This document shows, one piece after another, positions 1 to 13,800 of a stretch of DNA of 64,000 nt. Numbering within the stretch: the stretch's first letter is position 1; each line of letters opens with the position of its first letter. The translations under genes and the position numbers were made by a program. Source of the stretch: Anarhynchus alexandrinus (Eukaryota > Chordata > Aves > Charadriiformes > Charadriidae); NCBI GenBank assembly GCA_008711295.1, contig VUYV01000102.1:797974-861973 (forward strand). Direction: 5' to 3'. The notes beneath the pieces are model-generated. The model had not been told where the DNA came from and ran no database searches. It saw nothing but the letters and a program-made list of their open reading frames with translations.

Positions 1-2924
1 GCCAACTATAGTAGAAGGAAGGGGACATGGTTGTAGAAGGAAGTGGAAACAGCTGAACACAACCAGCAATGACATCGTCTCTCTTTTTCATGTGGTCAGA
101 GAAAATGTTTTGGCAAAGGAAAGAAACTGTCCCTCTGGCTGCTGGGAATACGAGATCCAGGAAATGCCAGCACAGCCCTGTGTGGGAAATGTAAAGTCAA
201 CTGCAGGAGGAATCTGGTAGAGAACAAAAAAGTGGGGATGTAAAAAGCCATGGTGTTTCAGTGATAGTAAGTGATGATAAATTTCTTAACAACCAATGGA
301 ACAGAAAATTCTTACCGAAAACAAGAACTGTTGGACTTCTTTATCTGGATATCATACATTTGTTCCAGGTTTTTAAAAATGTTATGTTCATTTTTACATC
401 TTCTCCACCTTGGTTTCTGACCCCTTTAAAAAAGAACAAAAAACCCGACCACCCAAAACACAATAGCTATCATAGCAAGAGGAGGATGATGTCTTCAGTA
501 TATGACTTACCTTGGAATTAAGTCCAGGGGAAAAAAAAACAAAAGAGGCTTTGCCTTGTGAAATTATTATAGGACTGATTATATGAAATGACTATAGGTC
601 CCCCTCTGTAGTGGGGGACTCGTAACATTCATGCTATGCAGACTGTTAGCAATGTGATAGAAGTGATACTGTGTACTTGTGAATGATGGTTTTGTTATCT
701 CAAGGCAAAAGTTTATGTTTCTAAGTATAAGTGGTATGATTTTTAGATATGTTTAACATGTGCATCATGCACCAAAATCAGTGGTAAGTGCCTAACTTCT
801 GCTCAGAGAAACCAATGGGAGCCACAGGTGCTCAGTATCAATTAAAAACCAGGTCACTTCCTCAAAGAAGCTTAAATATTGATACGGGCTCTTGATTTCA
901 GATATCTGGGTTTCAAAATTTTAAGTTTAATACAGGTTTATAAAGCAAATCAGGCACCGAAGAATTTATCTTTATGCTCCTTACTGCTTTTCATTGCTGC
1001 TGCTAAGGGAAAGCAATGCCAGTGCTCTCTCTAAGCAGATAAGATTATGATGAGCTGCAGTAGTTTGGTAAATTCTTTCTCACTCATTTTATAACATACA
1101 ATAAAGTATGTCTAGCAATACTTTACTATTTTGTTCTCGAGAATATCCTTACACAATTCATGAGAGAGTTTTATTAGGATTGTTACGGGTCAAGGATAGT
1201 AATTGAAATTGGCAGCAGGCAATGGACCAAATTCTTCTGTTAATTGCACATATGCAAGCTTGCTAGGTGCAGTGACGCTGTAAGGATGCAGTTAAGATGA
1301 AAATGTGTCTCTTTATCTTTCTGGAAAATGATTTTTAGGGAGATTAAGAGCTTGTAGATGATCAGTTGCAGGTGATTTTGAAAAAGCTCAGAGCTCTTGG
1401 TGTTTCTGCTCAGAGGTCTTTGGGCATAGACCTACTCTACCTTACCATATTATTTTTCATATATTGTTTAGGCTAAACTATAGATCATGGTCTCTGCAAA
1501 TAAAGAAAAAGTTGACTCTGATGTATACAACGTAAAAAGTGACTTTTTATTTAAACAGCCTCAGTTCAAAAACTATTTTGAACCTGACAGAGGTCCAGCT
1601 TCTTGAAAGATATTAAGATGCCCCCAGCTCTACACTTAAACAGACATTTAAGACTCACTATCGGTATGTAAGCTCTCCACCTCCCATCCCCCAGGCTTTG
1701 CACCAATAATACTGCAGCAGTAAGCAATTGCACACAGTTGTAGCTGAACTTGGGATCTGACTCAACCCAAAGGAGAATGAGGCCAGTATTTCTGACAGGT
1801 GAGGAACGGAGAGACAAAATTCCCTTGCAAGTGTCTGTACAAGACAACTGGCATCTGCTGGGAGTTCTGCATTGAGTCCTGACGCTTGCCATGCTGTTGA
1901 GTTAACCTCGTAGAAAATACCTTGAGTGTCAATATATGGCTGTTTGAGAGACTGGCAATTCAGGGAGGCTGGGAAAATAGAGGTTCACGGAGCATGCAGT
2001 GAGAGCAAAGCCTGACTACACATCACCGGAAGAAATACAGGACAGAGTAGGTGCTAGCTGTTGAGGTCCCCATTTCTGCTTTATCCAACACAGAACCAAC
2101 ATGCAAGAGTTTAGTGGATTTTGGGGTATGTTAATCCCATTGTGCACAAAACCCTATAATTATAAAGAATCTGCAGTGAATGACATGCATTGAAATATTA
2201 ATATAAAATAGAATAAAGTAGTAACTTGAAATAAAATATTTACACTATGGCAATGTCTCCTATTAAAACTTCCTTGTTCTGACAGCATTGTCAGCTATCT
2301 CTCGCGTGGTTTCCATGGCTCAGCCTCATAGTAGAGGGTAAATCAAAGCCATGGAGTCTAGATATATTTCAAATACCACTAGTTTAATTGCATAAGACCT
2401 TCAGTCACTCAGGTAATCACAAGTGGGGCAACCCCTTCCGTTGGAAATCTGACACCAGTATGACAGCAGAAGGCTGCCTACCAAAAACTGACTCACTGCA
2501 GACAAGTAAGACGGAGTGTGAAATTTCCTAGATCTCACCCAGGTGTCACAATAGAAGCACAGCATCCTGCATAACCCCAAAGATGCTAAATTGTGATACA
2601 ACTTAACTGTGAACCTTTTTCTTGAAAGTTAAGAAAAAAGAGTCAGGGCTCAGGGAGAGTTCCCCTATGTTATGTGCCGAAATCCCTCAGTTGTCTTGTA
2701 TAGGCAGTGGGAGCATAAGAGACCCCAAAAAGCATTTCAGGTTCTGAAAAAAGATTTCTGCCTGGAATCATGCTTCAGTCTGTCTCTCCATGCCTTTCCA
2801 TTGACAAATTAAGTACAGTAGCCTCAACTAGGTAACTGCAGTAGACTAATTCATGTGACTTCCTCTCTAGCAGCTTAGGTGTTCAAGCCGAGATAGTAAT
2901 CTTCTTTCTCTCTCTAATCAATGA
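1..2924. other. Non-coding, no recognised feature
   Basis: The sequence is AT-rich and unique-looking. Open frames are short (the longest about 108 codons, minus strand 1892-1566) and match no family I know. No tRNA- or rRNA-like structure was noticed. Confidence 0.7.
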
Positions 2925-3224
2925 GTCCGCTGGACTTGCTCCAGTATGTCCTCTCTTTCTTGTAATGGGGACTCCCCAGACTGGATAAAGTGCTCCAAGT
3001 GGATTCACAAATACCAAAAAGTCTTTTCCTGGATCTGTTGTTTGTACTTTTACGGCCAGGATACTGATGGCCTTTGCTGCAGCTGCTGTTGCCTGTTCCA
3101 CTTGTTGTCTACCAGTCCCCTGAGGTCCTTTTCTGCAGGGTTACTTCCTAAATGGGTGCCCCCTAACCTGTACTGTCTCATGGGGTTGTTCCCACCTGAG
3201 ATGCACGACTTTTCATTTGATTTT
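2925..3224 (-). mobile_element. Older CR1 fragment, left part of an interrupted element
   Basis: The text ttcttgtaatggggactccc, then acctgaggtccttttctgc, tgtactgtctcatggggttg and gagatgcacgacttt, follows the CR1 ORF2 C-terminal region read antisense. It carries no CR1 3' terminus of its own. It stops exactly where the 3' terminal repeats of the next CR1 begin. Its continuation appears to be 4166-4870. Confidence 0.75.
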
Positions 3225-4165
3225 CATAGAATCATAGAATATTTTGAGTTGGAAGGGATGCATAAGGATCATTGAGTCTAGCTCCTTGCTCTTCACAGGA
3301 CTACCTAAAACTGAACCATATGACTCAGAGCATCATCCAGATGCTCCTTGAAGTCTGACAGACTTGGTGCCGCGACCACTCCCCTGGGCAGTCTGTTCCA
3401 GTGACCGACCACCCTCTCCGTGAATAACCTTTTCCTATTGTCCAACCTGAACTTCCCCTGACTTCCCCATTTCCTTCATTTCCTCATGTCCTATCACTGG
3501 TCACCAGGGTGAGGAGATCAGCACCCCCACTCCACTGACCACCTTGAGGAGGTTGTAGTCTGTGATGAGGTTGTCCTTCAGCCTTCTTGTCTCCAAGAAC
3601 AACCCAAATGTCCTCAGTCGCTCCTCATAAGTCTTGCCTTTGACACCTTTCACCATCTTGGTCGCCCTCTTCTGGACACACTCTAATAGTTTGATGTCAT
3701 CTTGTATTGAGGTGCCCAAAACTGCACACAGTACTCAAGGTGGGGCCACACTAGTGCAGTGTAGAGTGGGACAATCACCTCCCTTGACTGGCTAGAAATG
3801 CTGTGCTTGATGCACCCCAGGACACGGTTGGCTCTTTTGGCTCCCAGGGCACACTGTTGACTCATAGTCAACTTGACATCAACCCAAACCCCCAGAACTT
3901 TTTCCGTGGGGCTGCTCTCCAGTCTCTCATCTCCCAGTTTGTATGTATAACCAGGATTACCCATCCCAGGTAGAAAATCTGGCACTTGCTCTTGTTAAAT
4001 TTCATATGGCTGGGGATTGCCCAGCTCTCTAGTCCATCCAGATCTCTCTGTAAGGCCTCTCTAATTAGGACTCCACTGCTCCTCCTAATTTAGTTTCATT
4101 GCCAAACATACTTAATGTACATTTGACCTCTATGTCCAGATCATTTATAAAAACATTAGCAGTTT
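3225..4165 (-). mobile_element. CR1 LINE with 3' terminus, inserted into an older CR1
   Basis: It begins with catagaatcatagaat (the reversed 3' octamers) followed by the CR1 3' UTR. Minus-strand relics of the ORF2 C-terminus follow: [67 protein letters not shown] and PLYTALVWPHLEYCVQFWAP. A degraded RT block reading [13 protein letters not shown] lies near 4080-4120, where the intact family has FADD. Frameshifts are present, so it cannot encode a working protein. The 5' end is truncated at about 4165. Confidence 0.88.
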
Positions 4166-4870
4166 TGCTGAACTTCACAAGGTTGCTGTCAGCCTATTAC
4201 TCCAGCTTGTGCAGGCCTCTCTGAATAGCAATATATTGACTTCTCCTCCACATTTGGTGCCATCTGCACACTTGCAGAGAGTATACTGCTATCCACATTG
4301 TTAACGAAGAGACTAAAATGTTGGTCCTGGTATTCATCCCTGAGGGATGTCACTATTAACTGGCTGCCAGCTGAACTTTGCACCACTGAACACAACTATT
4401 TGAGCCCAACAGTCCAGCCAATTTCCCACCCACATTATTGTTCACTTATCCAGCCCATATCTTACCAGTTGGGTGATATGGAGACTATGAAGACTGTGTC
4501 AAAGGCCTTGCTAAAGTCAAGATATGCAGCATCGCCTGCCCTTGCCCTTATCCACAGCAGCAGTCACCTCATCACAGAAAACAATCAGGTTGACCAGGCA
4601 TAATTTGCCCTTGGTAAATTTATGTTGGCTGTTTGCAGTCACCTTATACTTCATATGAATGGAAAAGGTTTCTAAGAGGATTTGGTCCATCATCTTCCCA
4701 GGAGCTGAGGTGAGGCTGACTGGAATGCAGTTCCTGGATCCTTACCAGTGAAAACTGAAACAAAAAAAAAGGATTGAGGATCTCAGTCTTTTCCCTGTTA
4801 CCTGTCAGTCTCCTTGGCCTTCCTTTGTTGCTGCTGTTCTTATAGGAACCTTTCTTGTTGCATATTTCCC
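4166..4870 (-). mobile_element. Older CR1 fragment, right part (reverse transcriptase relic)
   Basis: Read on the minus strand, it carries FTKGK with LVNL (about 4580-4620), [11 protein letters not shown] (RT motif A, about 4490-4530), and SLCKCADGTKCGG (about 4245-4285), which is the same RT region already present in the neighbouring CR1. Near 4850 it has the pre-RT block corresponding to NKKGSYKN. Frameshifts and stops are scattered. The two copies of one RT segment in the same orientation show that two separate elements are present. Confidence 0.82.
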
Positions 4871-7800
4871 CCCCCCGAAGATCTTCTATCCAGATTTTTT
4901 ACATGATGACCAGACACTGAATCTCTTTTGTCCCACGCGCTATTCACAGAGGAGAAACACCAACACCGAAACACAACCATATAGCCAGTTTGCTATAGGA
5001 TATAGCGAATCTCACCTAAGGATGTCTAGGATTCTCTCAGCACAGAGAGCACTTTAGGTGGTGAACAATTATCTCAGCAGGATCTCTGCAGCCTGCCTGC
5101 CTTAATTCTGGTTTTAACATAAAAGGCATAAACTGGGAGCAATGACCACCAGTGCAATGAACTAACTGCTGCAAGTTAAAAGAAAACAGGAGGGGGAATT
5201 CACGCCAGCTGTGGTAGAATTCTATAAAGGTGGTTATTGTTATGCTGGCAGCTATGCTGAAAACATCCATGTGATTCATAAAATCCTGTAATATCAACAA
5301 GATGAAACTCTGGAAATAAAATTTTTAACTTCTCTATCGGATGCAAGTATTCTTTCTGCAAAGTTGCCTTTCAAATAGTAACCTTTTGGTCAGAGTTTAT
5401 TGGGTAATAAATTCCAAGCATTATATTTACAGAGATATATGGACAGCCAGCATTATGCTTTGCAGTTTCCGTAGTTACATCTGCATCAGCCTTGTAGGGT
5501 GATGCAGGCTGTATGCCATGTGGTGTGCAATGACTCATGTCCCTGTGCCTCAAGGCTGGCCCTACCCAGGGTTTGCTTCTTGCATTCACTGCTGCTTGAG
5601 CATAGTCCTGTGTATGTGATGGGTTCTATGTAGTCTTATGACATCAATGTCATCATCTTTATATAAGTTTTCCGTTCAATGTATCTGAAATAATGCAAGT
5701 GGTTCTGTTGCAGCCCACTAGGGTAGTGATTTTAGAGCATGCAATGGAATATCTATGTTTCACAAGCACGTGGGAAGTCACAGGTGACAACAGTTCTATG
5801 AACTGCATGGCAGTGGACAGTCAGGTATGACAGTAGTGTGGAAGCATAGTTCCTTAATGTTAAATGCATTTTTTCTTTTGAAATTAGTCTTTGCTTTAAT
5901 TAGCAATAGTTACAGGATCCTACTATTTTTCACCTGGCTCAAGCTCTAGTTTCATTTTAAATGTAGTTTTATGGAATCCTTTTACAGCTCTTACTAGTGA
6001 CGATGGTTTTCAAATGCCATCATCTGCTTAATGTTTAACATGCTTTCTGGTGTCCTTAACCTTAGAGGTTATCAGATTAGATATTCATTCCCTACAAGGG
6101 GGAAAAAGAATAGGAAAATTTTCCTGGCTGATGTTAAGAGTGTTAAGGCATGATCTGCCATTACTTAGGAAATTGCAAAGGTACTATTAGCTATTTCTTT
6201 TACATTATTACTAGAGTATGAATCTTTGCAAATAGTATTTCTTTCAGAAATTGAAACAATGTTCTGTAAAAGTACTGCCTTATCCACTGCACAGCTTGAA
6301 AACACAAAGGTCTTCAGGTTTTGCTGAAGACAGCAAACTTTTCTCTCTGTACAACGCTTTGGGAAAAGTGGCTGTACAAAAACATATAGATACTAATATC
6401 TTGTTGACTTGGTCCTGGATAACTGAAAAGGCTGCAAAGCTGCATGAAAGCAGCAGCTGCTTTCCATCTGGAAGCTGTATGAGGCCTGTTTTTTAAGTAT
6501 ATACAAGTGTTTATGATTGAGGAACTAGTGCCCCTAAAGATCTGCTTACGGTTTTTCCTTTAACTCCTTTGTGACTATTTTATTATAATATACTTTTAAA
6601 TAAAGCATTTCTACAGTTACAAGAAACCCACCAGTGCCGATGTGGTGCCTTTCTGTTAGGAGGGCAGAATGGTGTATAGCAAACATTCATTTCAGATCTG
6701 TGGGAATCTCCCATGAGGACCTTGCCAAGCAATGGGAACAGATAATTTAGGTTCTGTTTTATTTTTAATTTCTTCGCAGAAAGCTGAAACCTTCCAAGTG
6801 CGTTGTTGACAAAAAGGGATTTCCAGAAGATGCTTGCCTTTGATCTCCTGCCATATTGTGCTATGGAAGTTATCAAGTGTTCTCAGAGCTGCTAGAGCAA
6901 AATTTGCCCTCTGAATGCTCTTATCCATCAGAGCCGTGTCCCATATCTATAACAGCTGTCACAGTTTTCTCACAGAGTTATCTCCATCTGAAGGAGAGCA
7001 GGTGTTATTTCTAGCACTCCTTCGCGGCCTGGCATCAGCAGTCTCTCACTGTCACCGCAGGACCATGGCAGTGCTCCAAGCTGCGCGTTTCCCACAAACA
7101 CCGGATGGCGGGGATCTAGGGATTAACGAGAGGGCCCACACCTAATTTTCTGATATAAGACTGTAGCACTCGGGTGCTTTGTTTCACCTACCTATATTCT
7201 TTTGCCTCCAGGCATATTAGAGGAATATTAGAGTTCAAATGACCATCGTCCCAAGGACAGCAGGTCTCATTTTCACTTGCTTTGGGCACACACTGTGGTA
7301 TCATGAAAATCATGTCCTTAGCTAAGTGAAAAAAATGCTTCCTTTTCAACACCTCTTTCAAATACAGGAAACAGATGGCTCTCTCCATGCTTCATGACTG
7401 TTACCACTTGACATGAAGTATCTTCAGTGTTTGAATTTGACACATGCAAGGGCACTGCTCTCTGCTTTAACACATCTTCCATATCTTGAAGATATTTTGG
7501 GATGCTACGAGACACCAGGTCTGGGCAGTTCCTCAGGTTACAGTAGCCCTATTCTGTAGTCGTTATAAGAGAAAAGAAATGCGCAGTCACTATCATGGAA
7601 AATGCTGTGTCGAAGGCCAGTTATACATCCGTATTGCCTGGCTGCCTATTCATGAAAAGTGACTGTTGAAAAGGACGAAACATCTCTGTTTCACCCCTGT
7701 TGCTCAACTGAATGGATCACAGCATCATCCAGGTTCATGACCCCATTCCGCTAGCCAGAGCAAAATCATGTAGGAGGACCTGATTCTTCTTCAGATAGCT

Positions 7801-10800
7801 CTAGACAGCTCCAAATAACTTAGCTTGCCTATCTAAAGTTCCCATTTATCTATTTTTGATGAATTGTGTAAGAACATAATTTAGTCAGAAACAAAAATTT
7901 TAAAGAATTTGAAACAATCAATGTTGGACTAATGAGCCTAAGAAACCCCACAGTTTTTTTCCATTTTGGATCTGCCATTTCTTTATGACCTACCCATGCT
8001 CCAAACTGTGGCTTACTGTGTTTGGAGCTTCTTAATGAATGTGGGACATTCATTAAAAGATCTTGAGCAGTGTACATAATACTTTCTATACCTTATTATT
8101 TTCAGCATTTAAGTTTGTTTTTCTAAAGATTATGATTTACAAAATGAATGATGCATAGTAAAATTACCTCAGTTTTAAGCTAGTATAATATAGTAAGATT
8201 TCACCAAGTATTTTCAAGGAAGCTTATGCTACTGGCTTTCCACACTGAAGTCAATTAGAGCCTTAATGGTATCTTAAATGGTAACATTCGGTATCCTAAG
8301 TCAGAACAAATAATTAGTATGGAAGTGACTCACAAATACAACGCATAAATTAGAGATCCCCAGCAGCTCCATATTATTACATACCAAACCTTAGAAAAAA
8401 AAGGCAGAATCTTATAAGTCATCATTATGGTTTTGAGTTACAGAAATGAAAAGCATTAAGCCATTTGGCATTTGGAATGCCTATTTATTTATTTCTTTTC
8501 CTCCAGAAACTTTTCTTCCTCCATTGACTTCATGGACAACTGAAGGAAGTACTGAAGGAAACAATTTCAGCTATTGTGCAAAAGATGAGTGGTAGCAGTA
8601 TTACCATCTCCTTCTCCTTCAGCTATGTTTTAAAAGTAGAGTACATTAATAGCCAATTACATAACTTTGAAGTCTAAATGCAGGCTGGTATTTGTGTCTG
8701 GCTTATTTCCACATTCCAACAATTTCAGGTATATTCCTTTCTCCACCGATTTTCAGCTTGTTAGCTTATGTTAACCTGCCACTTCCTTCTCCGCTCCAGA
8801 AGGCTGTTGCTGTGAATCCCTCTGTCTGCTTCATTCCTCTCCCTCTATCATGCGTGGAGGTCAGGCCGCGACCTTGGCATGCTCATCTTCCTGCGCCAAG
8901 CATCATTTGTTTGTGGGTGTAGTCCTAAATGACTTGCCAGCTTGTCCCAGGAAACATTTGACTAAGCAGTAAATTGAACCCAAGTCCTAAACTGTCCTTC
9001 AAACCATTTTCCTAACATCTACTTGTCTTTGCATAAAATATCCAGGCAGGCCACATTGCGACATCAGCCTTTTTCCAAAGAAATAATGGCTTTGGAATGG
9101 TGGCAACTGCACATGCATCAACTAGAGGTATCATATGCTCTCCTTTGAAATATTAATTTCTATTTGAAAGACTGTACTTTAGGTTGAGTACTACAACGGC
9201 CCACCTAAACAAATAATTGATATCTGAAGCTTCCTGTAATTGGGCATTCTACTGATAGTAAGGATTATAAGTGAAGATATGGACAATGCAATAAAACATG
9301 ATGAAAGGTAATGAAATCCTGCACTTCATCTTAACAGATTTGTTGCTTACTTTCTTTTGATGTCTTTAACAGGACTAGAAGCTCAAGCTGCCCCGTCTAC
9401 TGTTTGTAGGTTGTGATATCACCCAAACACGATGTGCCTTTGAAACAAGCAGAAGAATACTGCCCCAACCCTAAAACATGCCACTGATTATGAAGTGGAG
9501 AAAACCCATTTTGAGATGATGCTTTCATAGTTCACGTTGAAGAATGCAATGGTTTAACAAACGTGATTAAAAGGGGAGCACGTACTGAGGCAGCTCATTT
9601 CAAAGCATTTTTTTTTACAGCCTGTAGTAGTGTCATCAACCTGTAATCCGCTTTCTAACTTCTATGTTTTTGTTGGGAGAAGGTGGGGAAGTGAAATTTA
9701 ACTTTGTAATCTGATATGTAATAAAGGAGTAGCCCATCCTGGGAACAAACACTTTCCAGACCAGAGGTGTCCAAACAGTTTCTTTTTTTCTGCCAGAAAA
9801 CACACCTCTTCTCAGTCCTTTAATCCATTTCGGTTTTTCTGTATGTCCTTCATTTAAATCAATGCAAACAAACAAAAAAAAAGTTATTTATTTATTTTTC
9901 TTTGTATTATCTGAAAATGATGGCTGTTAAGAGAGAAAAGTGCTCCTTTAGAAATCAGAGGGTTGAAGTGCTTTAATTTCAGCTCTCGTGATTAAGGTTG
10001 TACAGTTTAAAATTTGAGGGTAAATGAAGCTGGCATTCTAGAAAAACTCAATACAGATCAACTCAGGTCCAATTACTTTCTTATTGCTATCCTGGAGAAG
10101 AACACCTGGGTTAACTAAATAGCAAATAGTAGTGGAGGCTCATTGCATATCACAGCAGAAATTAAGACATAAACTAAGAAAGATGGAGCTTCTGGTCTCT
10201 GTCATGCCATTGCTGGAGATCGATTTACTAAGAAGCATTTAATCCCACTACCTTTTTTAGCCCTCAGTCGTTTGATTTTGGTTCCTATGATGGAGAACAT
10301 CTGTATAATGCCCAACTTAGCCCTACAATGTGACCTCATCCAATCTTTAGCACATTCCCATCAACCTGTAAGGGAGATATCAGGACAAGGAGTATCACTG
10401 GAAACCCAAGTTCTCTTCATTTGATGACTCAATTGATCCTTAAGTTGACACAATTGAAAAGAATTACCAAATAAAAAATTGAACAAGTCAAACACAGAGT
10501 GTTTTTACACTAACTAGACAGGATCTCTTTCTAGAAGCCTTCATTTCATCTCTCTATTTCCTTGGACTATTTGGGGCATTAGGACCTTGCTTTAAGAGAA
10601 GAAGTTCCCTCAGGACTCAAAATCTGAGTATAGGTTATGTGCCAGAAGTAGGAAAATTTTACCTACCCCATGTGAATTTTCAGCGACATCTAATAGAGCC
10701 ATATATTTTATGTGTGTTTGTGTGTGTCTATATATCTGAATATTATGTACACACATATGGCAATATCTAATTAACATAAAGAAAAAGAAAATCCTCTTTA

Positions 10801-13800
10801 GAAAAGATGTTAAGCCATATAAAGGTGCAATATACATATCAAGAGCCAAGTTAGAAAGAACTTTTGCCATTTAAATTGCCAAGTTAAATACGGAACAATT
10901 GAAGTGAACCTGTCCCTCCAGGCATGCATAAGCCTACACTTGGGAGCTCTTGGAAGCTGACTTAGCACCAGTTGAATCTTATTTAACTTGGCCATTTAAA
11001 GGGCTAACCCTTTAGCAACTTGGCTCACACTGACCATATCACACCTTTACATGACTGACCTTCCCCTCTCAACTTTCTCTCGTTTAGTGCACGCTGAATG
11101 TTTTTGATCAGATCTGATTTATGTTATTTTGGCCAATTAGCACGAAAGACAAAAACAAAATCTCTAAAGGACAGGTCTGCGAACATAAAATATAATTGGA
11201 TGGAAATCGACCTGTTCACATTCTTTTTGCCATAGCTCAGCATGTGAGTGTTAAGTGCTAGCCGCCTGTTTTGCCTGCAGGCTGTGCCACCCTACAAGGA
11301 GCTTTCCCCAAAGCCTGATAGTTGGACTTTCTGTGCTCTTGTGCAGGGCTCCTACGCCACACTAAAAGGAGCAGCTTTCCCCTGTTTTGAGAGAAGATGT
11401 ACGTCGAATGGACTTATAACGGGAGGTGGAGAGGGCAGCTGGTGCCTTACTGAAGACTTTTGCTGTCATATGTGAGGGCATGCACATAGTAGAGCCATAC
11501 GGTACTGTTAAAGGTGCAAAGAGGTTCATGTCTTTCTTTTTCTGGTAAATACATGCTTGAAAGAGACTAAATTCCTACATGGGTATCCTGTGGAAAAGTA
11601 TCAGTGGAGACTACCACAATGAAGAAAGAAGAATTCAGTAAAGAAACAAATTTGTTTTAACATCAAAATGCTGTTGCCGTATAGGCCATGGGAAATTGAA
11701 CTTCTTCATCTCAGATCATGCGTATTGGAAGACACTCCCAGGTAGACTCCTATCATTTGAGTCAGCAAAAGCAGAATCAATGACAATAGAATCAGAGAGA
11801 AATACTGTGTTGCAATCTTTGTAGATTATTACCTATGATAATTAAATGCTTAGAAGTCATAGTAATGGCAGCAGTATAAAAGCTTAGACAGATTAGATAG
11901 AAAGAACACAAAATGACTTCCCTGAGGTGCAGACGTCACTGCATACATGGTCTCACACCATCTTCTGATCTAGCATGGAATTCTTGTCTATGCAATAAAA
12001 CCTCTCCATTCAGGGTGATCTGTGGATGGAGCTGCAGAGGGAGCAAAGGAAAAGGGGTCAAATATGGCGCCCAAGAGCACCGGGGCAGATAAAGATGGAT
12101 TTATTCATGGGTGGAGAAGGGAATTAATGTGTCACCCATCCTCTTGGTGGCAATGGCTGTGTAACACACACAGTGCACAGCATCCTTTACGCCATTCTGC
12201 CAGCACCTAGCCTTCCAATAACATAATTTGCACACGGATGAGTGGAAAAAGAAATGTACAATAAGATCTGCTAGCCAGGAGATGCAATTTAGAATAAATT
12301 GAAGTGACGCTTCATATTCCTGCCTTCTCCAAGCCTCTTATATTAATTTAGGTCTTGATTACATGTCACTTGTCCTGCTGTGAAACGTGCCATGGGCCTA
12401 AGGTCTCAAGGGTTATAACTGCTTCTTAAACATGTGTGGAATTTGTAGTAAAATTGTATTCCTTTTTTTCCTCTAAAAGGTTTATAATGACTAGTTACGG
12501 TTCAAAACATTATTAAAATTAATGAGTAATATAATAGGAAAAAGCACTTAATAATACTCTTGTACTAATTCACCTTTATCTCCTCTTAGCCTCCTACTCT
12601 GTTATCTTCCCTGAAATCAGATAAAGTATTTGTTGGCTGACAAGTTATAAGAGTATAGGACTGGTAGCAACCATCATCTGATTAACACCTGCCTTGAGTT
12701 CTAAAAAGAGGTGTTTTGTGAAGCTCTTACAAAACATCGACCCAAAATGTCACCATTCTTTATTACACATATAGGACATCACAACCAGTGAGCAGAAGAC
12801 ACGAGGATACTACTAGTGATGGAAGTCCCTGTAATAGAGGAAATTTATTTAATCAAACTGCCAGAGGTATGTACTGGATGACCCCAATGCTGGGCTGTGA
12901 GGTAGCACAAAAAGTCCAGCACCTCCTTCCAATCTTACCTGGAGAAGGGAAAGAAACATTCCTCCTGTCACCAAATCTTTAGTCCTGAAAATGTGAACAT
13001 GAGGTACCAAAAAGGTGAACGAAATCCATACCCCCAGGAATTAACAAGGTACAGTTCTACATTGTACTACCAACCTTCAATGATAAGGAGATGTGTGGAA
13101 AAAAAAAATTGCAGAAGAAATAACTTCTCCAACTGTTATTATATCAGTTGAAGACGAATTGCCAAGAAGCATAGAAAACATCACATGTCTAGATCTAAGC
13201 AGAACCTACAAACCTAGTAAATGATCAAGTGAGGTTGTGTACCATGTAAACTTTTACATCTGAGCCTAGACTCCTGTCTCTGGTCAGTGGGGAAAAATAG
13301 GCATCTCATTATTCTTAGCTTAAAGATGTCTATAATAGATAAACTATGTTTTAGAAGTTGTCATTTCTATCCGTTGATTAAAAAGGAGAGTCTAAAGGAA
13401 GTAGGCCAACTATAGACCATTCAAGTTAGGAAAGGTAACTCTCAGTCTGAGTAAGCACACTGTATCTTTGTCAGAAGTGTGACAACGAAGATTTATTTTT
13501 GCCCCTTCCCTGTGCCAGAGTATTGGAACATATTAATGAAATTGAAAACACATGTGCAGAGAAAATTCAGGAATTTGGAAAATACAAGCAGAAATATTAC
13601 TTGAAATCAACCGATTCTACATTCTAATTTTCTCTGAGATGTAGTTACATTGTAATAACTTTAGTCAACCTAATCTCCTGCTTCCGTAGAGTCCTTTCTA
13701 TGAGTCCCCCTGTAATGCAAGTAAACAAGAGTGTTTTTAGGGAATCACTATATATAAATTAGTCTTCGAAAAAGTAATGTCTGAAACTTTAATCGTCAGT

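Noticed and set aside
3683..3985. 100-codon minus-strand frame as a host gene
   Set aside because: It is a CR1 ORF2 C-terminal relic within a truncated, frameshifted element.
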